Shown here: positions 9,015 to 17,722 of the stretch, one piece after another | How the letters are laid out: every line of letters begins with the position of its first letter | How positions within the stretch are numbered: the stretch's first letter is position 1 | Made by a program: the position numbers and the translations under genes | The notes under the pieces: generated by a model | Seen by the model: the letters and a program-made list of their open reading frames with translations, nothing else | Told to the model about the DNA's origin: nothing | Database searches by the model: none | Assembly: GCA_019636755.1 (NCBI GenBank) | Contig: JAHBWZ010000004.1 | Location: 310,001-374,000, forward strand | Direction of reading: 5' to 3' | Origin: Phycisphaeraceae bacterium | GTDB lineage: Bacteria; Planctomycetota; Phycisphaerae; Phycisphaerales; SM1A02 | DNA length: 64,000 bases

Positions 9015-10378
9015 GGCTTCTCCTCGAACACCGTCTCGCCCAGGATCATGACGCGCGTCACCTTCGCCAGTCCGTCCAGCGGATCGCTCGTCAGGAAGAT
9101 GAGGTCACCGTCGCGGCCCTCGGCGATGGCGCCCAGCCGGTCGTCCACGCCCGCGTAGATGGCCGGGTTGATGGTCAGGGCACGCAGCGCGGCCTCGCGT
9201 GACAGGCCGCTGCGCACCAGGTCCGCGACACGGGCGAAGAGGCTCGAGAGTCGGCCGGTGGGCACGAACGCGACCTCGCAGCCGGCCTGCACCAGTTCGG
9301 CGGCGGAGTTCGTGCGGATCGCGGTGGTCGGCACGGTCCGGATGGTCGGTGCCATCGCCACCAGCGCCTTGCGCTCGCCCAGTCGGGACGCGACCTCGAA
9401 CCAGTCACCGCCGTTGCCGTCCAGGAACCACTGCACGCGCGACCTGATCGGCTGCCGGGCGATGATCGTGTCCACGTGCAGCAGGTCCGAGGCTCGCGCG
9501 AGTTCGATCGCGAGCACCGGCGCGTCCCTGCCGTCCAGCAGGTCCATGAACGGCTGCGCGGCGGGATCGGTCCTGGGCGGCGTGAACTCCGCCGGCTTCG
9601 GCGCCTCGCCTTCCTTCGCAGGCTCGCCTTCCGGCGGCGCGGCGCCGCCGCCGCCGCGCGCCGACGGGCGCGGCGCTTCGGGGCGCGGAGGCGCGGGCGT
9701 CTCCGGCTTCGCTTCCTCCGCCTTCTTCGCCTCGGCCTGCTTCTTCTCCCACTCCTCGCGCGCCTTGCGGATCTTCTCGTTCTCGGCCTTGCCCTTGTCG
9801 AAGCCCTCGCGGATCGCGCGGCGGCCGCTCAGGCTCGATCCGACGATGCGCAGGTACGACGACTCGCGGAGCACGCGTGCGGACGCCGGTCCCGCGGTCC
9901 GGACCACCGCGGCGTGGCCCGGGATGTCCGTGCCCGCCGGGATGTACGCCGCGGCCGTGTATCCGGCGCGGAGCAGGCCGCCGAAGTCGTGTTCATCCAG
10001 GACCAGCTCGTCGAAGGCGCGACGATCCGCGCGGAGTCCCGTGCGCCGGTATTCGGACAGCCCCTGCCGCGTCCGGAGGTGCACGAGCGCGGGCATGACG
10101 ACGGCATCGCCGGCATCGATGACCGTGGCACCGGGCGGGTACTCCGCGCTGGAGCCGACCGATCGGATGCGACCGCCGATGATCACGACCACGCCGGGGG
10201 CATGCTCTTCTCCGGTGCCGGTGATGACGCGCGCCGCGCGCACCACCACGATCGGCTCGTCATCGACCATGGCGGCGCCCGTGGCGGCGCCGACAGGCCA
10301 CCCGCACAGGAGCGCGGCGAGGAGGGCGACCGCGACAAGCGCAGGGGCACGGGTGAGCGTGGATGGCGGCGTCGGCAT
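9011..10378 (-). CDS. exported amidohydrolase-fold protein with degenerate metal site and charged insert (operon gene 7)
   Basis: The 455-residue protein has a signal segment (LVAVALLAALLCGWPVGAA). The site that should hold HxH reads MPALVHLRTRQGL, without the metal pair. In the middle there is a long Glu/Lys/Ala coiled-coil-like stretch (KAREEWEKKQAEAKKAEEA) followed by a Pro/Gly/Ala-rich linker, then a second half of the barrel beginning near FMDLLDGRDAPVLAIELA. The end keeps YAGVDDRLGAIAEGRDGDLI. The linker makes a two-lobed extended protein likely. It is 46 bases after gene 6 and overlaps gene 8 by four bases. Confidence 0.75.
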   Translation of the reverse strand: MPTPPSTLTRAPALVAVALLAALLCGWPVGAATGAAMVDDEPIVVVRAARVITGTGEEHAPGVVVIIGGRIRSVGSSAEYPPGATVIDAGDAVVMPALVHLRTRQGLSEYRRTGLRADRRAFDELVLDEHDFGGLLRAGYTAAAYIPAGTDIPGHAAVVRTAGPASARVLRESSYLRIVGSSLSGRRAIREGFDKGKAENEKIRKAREEWEKKQAEAKKAEEAKPETPAPPRPEAPRPSARGGGGAAPPEGEPAKEGEAPKPAEFTPPRTDPAAQPFMDLLDGRDAPVLAIELARASDLLHVDTIIARQPIRSRVQWFLDGNGGDWFEVASRLGERKALVAMAPTIRTVPTTAIRTNSAAELVQAGCEVAFVPTGRLSSLFARVADLVRSGLSREAALRALTINPAIYAGVDDRLGAIAEGRDGDLIFLTSDPLDGLAKVTRVMILGETVFEEKP

Positions 10379-10424
10379 TGGGTCCTTCCGAGTGGGTCCT
10401 TCCGAGTGATGCCTTCCGTCCCGG

Positions 10425-11717
10425 TCAGAACACGCGCTGCACGGCGGCGTCGTAGTGCACGCGGCCGTCGATGACTGTCATGAGGCACTGCGACCGCGGA
10501 TCGATCGGGTCGCCGGTCCAGAGGCCGAAGTCGGCATCCTTGCCGACCTCGATGGAGCCGACGCGCGACTCGATCCGCAGTGCCCGGGCGCCGATCCGCG
10601 TGATTCCCTTGAGCGCCTCGTACGGCTTCCATCCGTAGTACACGCCCATCGCCGCCTGGTACGAGAGTTCCTCCTGCGGGATGACCGGCGCGTCGGTGTT
10701 GATGCCCAGGTCGCGCAGGCCTCCCTGCCACCACCGCGCCGCGATGCCGTTGAACCGCCGCTGGGTCGGATCCAGGTAGAACGCGCGCGGACCGCAGATC
10801 GTCATGACGTGGCCGGCCTCGAGCACGAGCGGCGCGGTCTTCCACGCGTCGAAGGTGCTGTGATCGAGCACGGTGAACAGGCCGAGCCGGTTCGCCAGCA
10901 TGTCGACGGTCGTCATGACGACCTGGTACTGCTGCGTGTGCACGGACGCGATCATGTCCCACGTGAAGAGCCCGCGGAAGTCCTCGTAGATCGGATTGAA
11001 CCTGGGGCGCTCCGCGGACTCGCCCGACTCGAATCGCACCCACGCGTCGTGGTACGCCTTGGCGCCCTCCAGCGTCCGACGGGTGTTGTAGTTCATCATC
11101 GTCCGGCCCACGCCGAACCAGTACCGTTCCGGGTTGCCTGCCTGCGCCACCTTCAGGGAACCGGGCGACTGCACCACCATGTCGTCCACGGTGGGACCGG
11201 AGAACTTCACGATCGTTCCGAATCCGGTGATGTTGGTGCCCGACCCCGGAATGAGCAGCGCGGTCGTGACGCCGCCCGCGCGCGCCCGCTTGACGTTCGG
11301 CGACTCCGGCACGACGGTCTCCAGCGACCGGAGCCCCGGATTGGCAAGGTAGACGAGGTCGTTCAGATCGCCCAGGGCGCCGGCGGTGTGGTTGTGCAGT
11401 TCCACCAGTCCGGGCACCAGCCACGCCTGCGGCTGCTCGATCACGCGGCTGCCCGCGGGAATCTCCACCGCGCGTGCACGTCCCACCTGCGTGATCCGGC
11501 CGTTCTGCACGAGGACGACCGCGTTGTTGATCACGCGCTCCTCGTCGTCCATCGTGATGACCTTGCCGACCCGGAAGGCGATCGTCGTCCCGTCGTCGCT
11601 CCCCTGCGCGTGCGCCGGGACCGCCGCCGACAGCACGACCGGCAGGAGCGCCATCGCCATCGCGATCGCCCGCGCCATCGTTCCCATCGGACTCGTCGGA
11701 TGCATCGGACGCGTCAT
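10425..11717 (-). CDS. exported amidohydrolase, the only one of the operon with intact metal motifs (operon gene 6)
   Basis: The 430-residue protein has a signal peptide (MAMALLPVVLSAAVPAHAQ). The canonical motif VPGLVELHNHTAG carries the HxH metal pair at about residues 90-95. Further superfamily features are LDHSTFDAWK, GHVMTICGPR and INTDAPVIPQEE, the last giving the catalytic aspartate. The end is RVGSIEVGKDADFGLWTGDPID. By family it should be a metal-dependent hydrolase acting on an amide, imide or ester bond outside the cytoplasm; the substrate is unknown. The contrast with its seven degenerate neighbours suggests that it is the catalytic member of a set. Confidence 0.85.
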   Translation of the reverse strand: MTRPMHPTSPMGTMARAIAMAMALLPVVLSAAVPAHAQGSDDGTTIAFRVGKVITMDDEERVINNAVVLVQNGRITQVGRARAVEIPAGSRVIEQPQAWLVPGLVELHNHTAGALGDLNDLVYLANPGLRSLETVVPESPNVKRARAGGVTTALLIPGSGTNITGFGTIVKFSGPTVDDMVVQSPGSLKVAQAGNPERYWFGVGRTMMNYNTRRTLEGAKAYHDAWVRFESGESAERPRFNPIYEDFRGLFTWDMIASVHTQQYQVVMTTVDMLANRLGLFTVLDHSTFDAWKTAPLVLEAGHVMTICGPRAFYLDPTQRRFNGIAARWWQGGLRDLGINTDAPVIPQEELSYQAAMGVYYGWKPYEALKGITRIGARALRIESRVGSIEVGKDADFGLWTGDPIDPRSQCLMTVIDGRVHYDAAVQRVF

Positions 11718-14497
11718 GGCATCACCTCCTCGCCCTTGATGAGCACCCGCCTGACCATGGACGCGGGCTCCAGCGGATGGTCGGAATACAGCACAAGGTC
11801 GGCGTCCAGGCCGGGCTCGATCCGCCCGACCCGATCCTCGATCCCGAGCAGCGCCGCGGCGTCCATGGTCGCCGCGGCCATGGCGCGCTCCGGCGAGAGA
11901 CCGCGCTCGACCGCGGCGAGCAGGCGCTCGCGCAGATTCCGGGCGCCGTCCTCTGCGCCGCTGGCGAATGCGGCCCGGATGCCGAGCCTGCCCAGCGACT
12001 CCATCCTGGCGCGGCCCGCGGCGTCCGCGGCCTCCGGCGGAAGGATGACACCGACGTTCTTCTCCTTCAGGAGATCGGCGACGACGTGCGCCTGCGCGGC
12101 GCCCATGAGAACCAGCCGCGCGCCGGCATCCGAGGCCGTCTGCACGATCTGCCGGATCTGCACGGCGCCGTCCACCTCGACGAGCAGCGGCGCCTTCCCC
12201 TGGAGCACCGCGCGGAGCGGCTCCAGCGCGTCGTTGACCGCCGGGGGCTGCGGACGGCCATCCCGCGCGCGGCTGCGCGACGGGGCAAGCACGCGCACCG
12301 CCGCGGTCTTCTCCACGCGCGTGGCTTCGAATGCGATCGAGATGCCCATGAGCGCGATCTGGCCGGACATCCGGTCCTCGCCGGTCAGGCGACCGGTGAA
12401 GGACGGCGTGCCCATGCCGCCCGTTTCGATCTCGATGCGGCCGGAGATCCGGTCACCCTCCAGGGTGCCGACGATGCGGTGCTCCACGTCCGTCGCAGGC
12501 TCGATCAGCCGTCCTTCGAAAGACGCGCCGGTCAGTCGAAGCGACACGCGGCCGGACATCGGTTCCGGCAGCGGCATGCCGCTCATCGTGCCCGACCACA
12601 CCCCGGTGATCGGATCGGTCTCCTGCCGGACGACCGGCTCGGCGGGTTCCGGCGCGTCGGCCGGCTTCGCCGCCGAGGCGCCCTCCGCCTGCTTCTTCGT
12701 CCACTCCGCGAGATCGTTCTCGTACTTCGTCCACAGGTCGAGATACCGCTTCGCCTCGGCCAGTCGCGTGCGCAGCGGCGCCGCGGCATCCAGCGGGTCG
12801 CCCGATCGAAGGTCGAAGTGCACCGCGCCCGGCGCGCGGACCAGTCGGGCGCTTCGCCCGGCGGATCCCGTCGCGACGATCGCGGTCTGCGACCCGCCGG
12901 CCGCAGGCTCGTACGCGGTGACGTGCACGGTGGTGACGCCCGCCATCGCCAGGCGCTGTTCGGGTCGATCGCCGAGGCCGATCAGCCGTGCGAGCGACAG
13001 TCCGGGTCCGACCTGCCGTCGATCGCCGCGCAGCCCGAGATGGCCCCGCGCGTCGATGAAGCCCGGCGCCAGGAACGCACCGGCCCCGGCATCGATGACG
13101 CGGGCGCCGGGCGGCTGCGCCACGCGATGGCCGACCTCGACGATCCGCCCGTTCTCGATGAGCACGCCGCCGCCGTGCAGCACGCTGCCCGGACCGCGCC
13201 AGATGGTGCCCGCGCGAACGACAAGCGTGTCATGCACGGGCGCACGCCAGGCGAGCCGGCCGCGGACGTAGGTCCGCTGGACATGCGCCACCGCCTGCAG
13301 CGGATCATCGGTCAGGACGACGAAGTCCGCGTCCATCCCCGCGCGGATCGCGCCGACGCGATCGCCCACGCCGAGGATCTCCGCCGGAACGCGCGTGATC
13401 GCGGCAAGGATGCGTTCGGCGGACAGTCCCGAGCGCGCGGCAACGGCCGCGGCGAGCCGGAACCGCTGCGGCTGATCGACGGGCGGCGCGAAGGCGAGCG
13501 TGAGATGCGCCAGCCCGGCGAGTGCCCGCAGGTCCGGATCGACGACCGACGTGTCGGTCCCCAGGTCCGGTGCGGCGCCGTTCAGGTGCACTTCCAGCGG
13601 ATGCACCAGCGGAATGCCGCCCTCGGCAAGCCGGTCCGCGGCGCGCACCACGCGGCTGTTCCCGATCACGTACCCCGACCGCGAAGACGCCAGCAGGAAG
13701 GCCACCGCCGCGTGGACATCCGCCGGCTCATCCGCGCGGATCCGCAGCGGCGAGCCCGCGCGCCACGCGGAGGCCAGCGCTTCGTCGTGCACCCGGTCCG
13801 GGCCCGGGCCGGCGAGCGACCGCTCGATCGCTCCCTTGAGCGTCGCCACCTGCGTCGCGCGCGATCCCGGGCGCTGCGGCACCGGCGGCTGGATTGCAAG
13901 ATCGGACGCGGGAGGCACCAGAAACTCCACGCGATCGGGCGGGCGCCAGGCGCCAGGCCCCAGCGCGACGGAGAGGTCCGCCTCCTCCAGCAGCAGGCGC
14001 TGTTCCGGCGGCCCGAAGAGGCGCACGACCGCACCGCGCCCGGCGATCAGTCGATGTTCGCCGGGTCCGACGTGCACTGTCGTGATGCCGGCGCCCAGCC
14101 ATGCCGTCGCGTCGGCGTACAGATCGACCGCGTCGACCGCGCGATAGGCGGCGCCGGTCGATTCCTCGCCACGATGCGGCGCGCCGAAGCCGGACGCTGC
14201 GACCAGGCCCGGGATCAGGACGGAGTCCGGGAGATCGAGCAGCGGCAGGTCATCGGGAATCGAGAGGTCGGATCCGACCGCGGCGATCACGCCGTCACGG
14301 ATGATGAGTACGCCCGGCTCGAAGACCGCCGGTCCATCCGCGGCGGCCGTGTGGATCCGCCTGGCACGGACCGCGAGCGAACTCTCATCCGCCATCGACG
14401 GCGCCGCCGTCAGCACGACGAGTACCGCGGCGATCGCGCCGCGATGCCACTGCGGACGCCGCGCATCCGCCGGACGCCTCCGGGCGGTGTCGATCAT
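11714..14497 (-). CDS. double-domain amidohydrolase-fold protein with inserted beta domain (operon gene 5)
   Basis: The 927-residue product has a signal segment (GAIAAVLVVLTAAPSMADE) and two amidohydrolase halves. The first (about residues 40-420) reads IPGLVAASGFGAP where HxH is expected; the second (about 430-927) reads APGFIDARGHLGLRG, keeping only the second His. Both halves end in the LGxxDRxGxIxxGxDADxV signature. The second half is interrupted by a charged linker and a domain of repeated short beta strands (DPITGVWSGTMSG, SGRVSLRLTG, GDRISGRIEIETGG, GEDRMSGQIAL) that may be a small barrel or carbohydrate-contacting module. It looks like a fusion of two neighbouring genes of the same type. 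Confidence 0.75.
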   Translation of the reverse strand: MIDTARRRPADARRPQWHRGAIAAVLVVLTAAPSMADESSLAVRARRIHTAAADGPAVFEPGVLIIRDGVIAAVGSDLSIPDDLPLLDLPDSVLIPGLVAASGFGAPHRGEESTGAAYRAVDAVDLYADATAWLGAGITTVHVGPGEHRLIAGRGAVVRLFGPPEQRLLLEEADLSVALGPGAWRPPDRVEFLVPPASDLAIQPPVPQRPGSRATQVATLKGAIERSLAGPGPDRVHDEALASAWRAGSPLRIRADEPADVHAAVAFLLASSRSGYVIGNSRVVRAADRLAEGGIPLVHPLEVHLNGAAPDLGTDTSVVDPDLRALAGLAHLTLAFAPPVDQPQRFRLAAAVAARSGLSAERILAAITRVPAEILGVGDRVGAIRAGMDADFVVLTDDPLQAVAHVQRTYVRGRLAWRAPVHDTLVVRAGTIWRGPGSVLHGGGVLIENGRIVEVGHRVAQPPGARVIDAGAGAFLAPGFIDARGHLGLRGDRRQVGPGLSLARLIGLGDRPEQRLAMAGVTTVHVTAYEPAAGGSQTAIVATGSAGRSARLVRAPGAVHFDLRSGDPLDAAAPLRTRLAEAKRYLDLWTKYENDLAEWTKKQAEGASAAKPADAPEPAEPVVRQETDPITGVWSGTMSGMPLPEPMSGRVSLRLTGASFEGRLIEPATDVEHRIVGTLEGDRISGRIEIETGGMGTPSFTGRLTGEDRMSGQIALMGISIAFEATRVEKTAAVRVLAPSRSRARDGRPQPPAVNDALEPLRAVLQGKAPLLVEVDGAVQIRQIVQTASDAGARLVLMGAAQAHVVADLLKEKNVGVILPPEAADAAGRARMESLGRLGIRAAFASGAEDGARNLRERLLAAVERGLSPERAMAAATMDAAALLGIEDRVGRIEPGLDADLVLYSDHPLEPASMVRRVLIKGEEVMP

Positions 14498-15960
14498 TCG
14501 ACGATCCTTTCGCGGCGCCCGGGGCGCTGGCCCGGCGCCGGTGCCGCAGGCGCCGGCGCCGCACCGGCGGTCCCGTCCGTGCGCTCCGCCGCCGGCGCAT
14601 CGTCGCCGCTCTCATCATCGCCGGTCGAGCCGGCCTGGAGCAGGCGCTGAAGCCGGTGATCGCGCGACCGGTCATACGCATGCACTCCGTCGATCCATGC
14701 GTGCTCGACCCACGAGGAGAAATCCAGCGGATCTCCGGTCAGCGCGACGATGTTCGCACGCTTCCCGGGCTCGATCGAGCCGAGCCGGTCCGCCAGGCCC
14801 AGCATCTCCGCCGGTCGCAGCGTGATTGCCCGCAGGGCCTCGTCGCGAGGCACGCCGCCCCGGACGCAGACCGCGGCCTGGTAGGTCAGGTAGCGTTCCG
14901 CCAGCGAGCCGTCGGGGTCGGGCCTGATGGCGAACGGAATGCCCGCCGCGTGCAGGACCGCCGGCAGGAACGTCTCCACGATCTCTTCCGTGTCCGGATC
15001 GACGCGGCGCTCGACGAGCGCCGGGCCGATCACCACCGGGCGCCGGACGCGGGTGAGTTCCGCGATCGCCCGGTGCGCATCCGTGCCGACGATGAAGACG
15101 GCGCGGTCGAGGATCTTCTCCTCCTCCGCGAAGCGCACCGCGTTCCGCAGGTCCGTCGCGGTCACCGCGTGGAAGAACGGGATGATCGCCCCGCGCGAGA
15201 GTCGGACCAGGTTGCGGATCGGATCGCCCAGGTCGGTCTCCCGGACCAGGTCCGCGCCCCGGCGCCGCGCCTCCGCCGGCGCCACGTCGACGGGCTTCGA
15301 CGCCTTCTTCTGCGCTTCCTCGTACTTCGTCTCCGCAAGGGTGTCGAAGTCGTACCGCATCCGCGCGAATGCATCGCGGAGGCGGAACATCTGCTCCATG
15401 CGATCCGCCCCGGAACGCGGCGAGGTCACGAGCTTGAGGGCGACCTCCGGCGCGATGGTCATCTCGCCGACGCTCAGACCGATCGGTCGGACGACCCGGC
15501 TGACCGCACTGATGGCGCAGTTGGGTCCCTGCATGACGTGCACAGTGGTGATGCCGCTGCGCAGGGCATCCTCGAAGTACAGCCGCGACGGGTCGATCGC
15601 GTCGTAGACGTCCAGGAACGGCACGACCGGGATGTTCTCGTTCGGGATGTCGAGCCCGCGGAACGAGTCCGGGTCGATCATGCCCGGCATGAGGACCAGG
15701 CCGGTGCAGTCCACCTCCATCGCGTCATAGGGGATGGACACCTCGCGACCGACCGCGACGATCAGCCCGTCCTCGATGAGGATGGTGCCGTCGTCGATGT
15801 CATCGCCTGCGACGGGAATGATCCGGGCGCCGGTCAGCGCCAGTTTCGACGGTGGTGCAGGCGCCTGCGCCCACGCCGGCCCGGCGGCACCCAGCACGGC
15901 AGAGACGAGGCACAGGGCCAGTCGCCGGAGGCGACCGGCGACGGGAGGACAGGTACTCAT
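14494..15960 (-). CDS. exported amidohydrolase-fold protein with degenerate metal site (operon gene 4)
   Basis: The 488-residue protein has a signal segment (LALCLVSAVLGAAGPAWAQ). The motif after PG is MPGMIDPDSFRGLDI, which lacks both histidines. The pattern PRDEALRAITLRPAEMLGLADRLGSIEPGKRANIV shows the usual C-terminal half. The tail is a Glu/Asp then Ala/Pro-rich, low-complexity extension. It overlaps genes 3 and 5 by four bases on each side, so translation is coupled along the operon. Confidence 0.75.
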   Translation of the reverse strand: MSTCPPVAGRLRRLALCLVSAVLGAAGPAWAQAPAPPSKLALTGARIIPVAGDDIDDGTILIEDGLIVAVGREVSIPYDAMEVDCTGLVLMPGMIDPDSFRGLDIPNENIPVVPFLDVYDAIDPSRLYFEDALRSGITTVHVMQGPNCAISAVSRVVRPIGLSVGEMTIAPEVALKLVTSPRSGADRMEQMFRLRDAFARMRYDFDTLAETKYEEAQKKASKPVDVAPAEARRRGADLVRETDLGDPIRNLVRLSRGAIIPFFHAVTATDLRNAVRFAEEEKILDRAVFIVGTDAHRAIAELTRVRRPVVIGPALVERRVDPDTEEIVETFLPAVLHAAGIPFAIRPDPDGSLAERYLTYQAAVCVRGGVPRDEALRAITLRPAEMLGLADRLGSIEPGKRANIVALTGDPLDFSSWVEHAWIDGVHAYDRSRDHRLQRLLQAGSTGDDESGDDAPAAERTDGTAGAAPAPAAPAPGQRPGRRERIVE

Positions 15961-17633
15961 GCGGCGGGTCTCCTCCGGGGCGTCCGGGAGGGGGCAGGTT
16001 CTTCGGCGGGTGCGGCGCCGGGCGCGGCGCCCGGGGCGGCGCTGTCCGCCACGGCCGGTGGACGTTCATCGAGCACGATCCGGCCGCCGATCAGGATCAG
16101 CATCGGCCGGGCGCCCGCTTCGTGCGGCGCGGCGTTCCAGACGACAAGATCGGCGTCCTTGCCCGCGGCGACGGTCCCGAAGCGATCGTCGATTCCGAGC
16201 ACGCGGGCGGGAATCGACGTGGTGGCGCGCAGGGCGTTCTCCGGAGAGAGCCCCGCGCGCACGGCATGCATCATCTGACGCGCCAGCCCGTCCTCCTCGC
16301 GGAGGTCGCGGGCGGAGAGCGCCGTCTCGATGCCTGCCTCGAAGAGCCGGACGATCGTGCCCAGCCGGGCACCGCGCGACTCCGCCGCGCGCATCCCGGG
16401 ACCGCGCGGGGACCACTCGATGGGACCGAAGACGACCGGCATCGCCGCGGCGCGGATCTCGTCCAGGCACTTGTGCGCCTCGACGCCCTCCAGCAGCGTG
16501 AAGCGCAGGTCGAACTCCTGCGCCAGGCGGAGCGCGGACAGGATGTCGTGCTGCTCCCGCGCCTGCATGCGCAGCGGGACCTCTCCGCGCAGCACGTCGC
16601 CCAGGGCGCGCAGCGCCGGCTCCGACGGCGTATCAGCGCCGCCGGTCAGGGGTTCACCGCGCTCGAACGCGCGGGCCTCGTAGAACGCCTTGCGCATGAC
16701 CCAGGTCAGGCCCATGCGCGTGCTCGGGCGCCGGCTTCGAATGGAGAGATTGAATCGCGAGGGCGGGCCCTTGCGGACGGCGCCGCGGAAGGGATCGCTG
16801 CCGACGACCGCGGTGACCGCGCTGGTCTCCTGGACGAACCGCTGCCGGATGGGGCCCGCGGTCCGGACGACCGCGCCGGCCGGTCCGATGACCACCGACG
16901 GATCCGGTGCGGCGAAGACCGTGGTCACCCCGCCGCGGAGCAGACGTGCGAAGTCCGTTCCGCGCAGGTTGATCGCATCGGCGATGCGGATGTGCGGCAC
17001 GATCTCCTCGGAGGTCTCGCTCAGGACCAGGCCAGGTCGCACGCCCGACGCGAGGTCGCCGATCAGGTGCTCGAAGATGGAACCGGGCCAGCCGCAGACG
17101 GGGCAGATGATGCCGTCGTCCAGTTCGTCATGCACCGCGGCGAAGGCGCAGCTGATCGTGCCGTCGCACGCGGCGCAGTTCGCCGGATCGTGCGTCTGCA
17201 GGAACATCGTCTGCATCGGGTTCATCCTGCCTTCCTGCGACCGCGGAAGCAGATTCGCCGGCTCCACCAGCGCATTCGCGTCGATCAGGCCGGGTGTCAG
17301 GACCAGCCCCGCGATGTCGATCACCGTGGCGCCGCGCGGCAGGTCACCGACGGCACCGGATGCGAAGACACCGTCGATCCGCCCGTCGCGAATGACGACG
17401 GTGCCGCCCTCGAGCGCGGTGCCGTCACCCACCAGGATCGTCGCCTGTCGCAGGACGATGACGCGTTCGGACGCGGCACACGCGTCGCGCACCACCGCCG
17501 GCGGCAGGAGCAGGCCGGCAACGGCGAGCAGGATCCCGATCATCGCCCGCGCGGCGCCGTCGGCGCGGACCGCAGGCGCCCGGTGCGTCGCATGACCCGG
17601 AGAAGCGGAGACCGTCGAATCAGTGCTGAGCAT
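15957..17633 (-). CDS. amidohydrolase-fold protein with a four-cysteine insert (operon gene 3)
   Basis: I start this gene at the ATG at 17633 because a GAGGTGA ribosome-binding site lies five bases upstream; a GTG at 17726 that overlaps the previous stop is the alternative. The 558-residue product has a signal segment (IGILLAVAGLLLPPAVV). The HxH site reads TPGLIDANALVEPANL and is lost. Directly after it comes an insert with two cysteine pairs, NCAACDGTISC and GIICPVCGWPGS, spaced like a zinc ribbon, which I do not know from ordinary amidohydrolases. The C-terminal signature LGIDDRFGTVAAGKDADLVVW is present, followed by an Ala/Pro/Arg-rich tail. Confidence 0.75.
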   Translation of the reverse strand: MLSTDSTVSASPGHATHRAPAVRADGAARAMIGILLAVAGLLLPPAVVRDACAASERVIVLRQATILVGDGTALEGGTVVIRDGRIDGVFASGAVGDLPRGATVIDIAGLVLTPGLIDANALVEPANLLPRSQEGRMNPMQTMFLQTHDPANCAACDGTISCAFAAVHDELDDGIICPVCGWPGSIFEHLIGDLASGVRPGLVLSETSEEIVPHIRIADAINLRGTDFARLLRGGVTTVFAAPDPSVVIGPAGAVVRTAGPIRQRFVQETSAVTAVVGSDPFRGAVRKGPPSRFNLSIRSRRPSTRMGLTWVMRKAFYEARAFERGEPLTGGADTPSEPALRALGDVLRGEVPLRMQAREQHDILSALRLAQEFDLRFTLLEGVEAHKCLDEIRAAAMPVVFGPIEWSPRGPGMRAAESRGARLGTIVRLFEAGIETALSARDLREEDGLARQMMHAVRAGLSPENALRATTSIPARVLGIDDRFGTVAAGKDADLVVWNAAPHEAGARPMLILIGGRIVLDERPPAVADSAAPGAAPGAAPAEEPAPSRTPRRRPAA

Positions 17634-17722
17634 CGTCGTCACCTCGTCTGCATTCCACCGGAGACGTGTCATCCCCCGTGCCGCGCGGCCGTTCGACGCC
17701 GCATCACGATGGATCTCTCTGA

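Noticed and set aside
10455-14650. Very long plus-strand open frames across the amidohydrolase operon (over 900 codons each)
   Set aside because: They lie antisense to well-matched amidohydrolase genes, are Arg/Ala-rich without domains, and arise because high GC makes stop codons rare.
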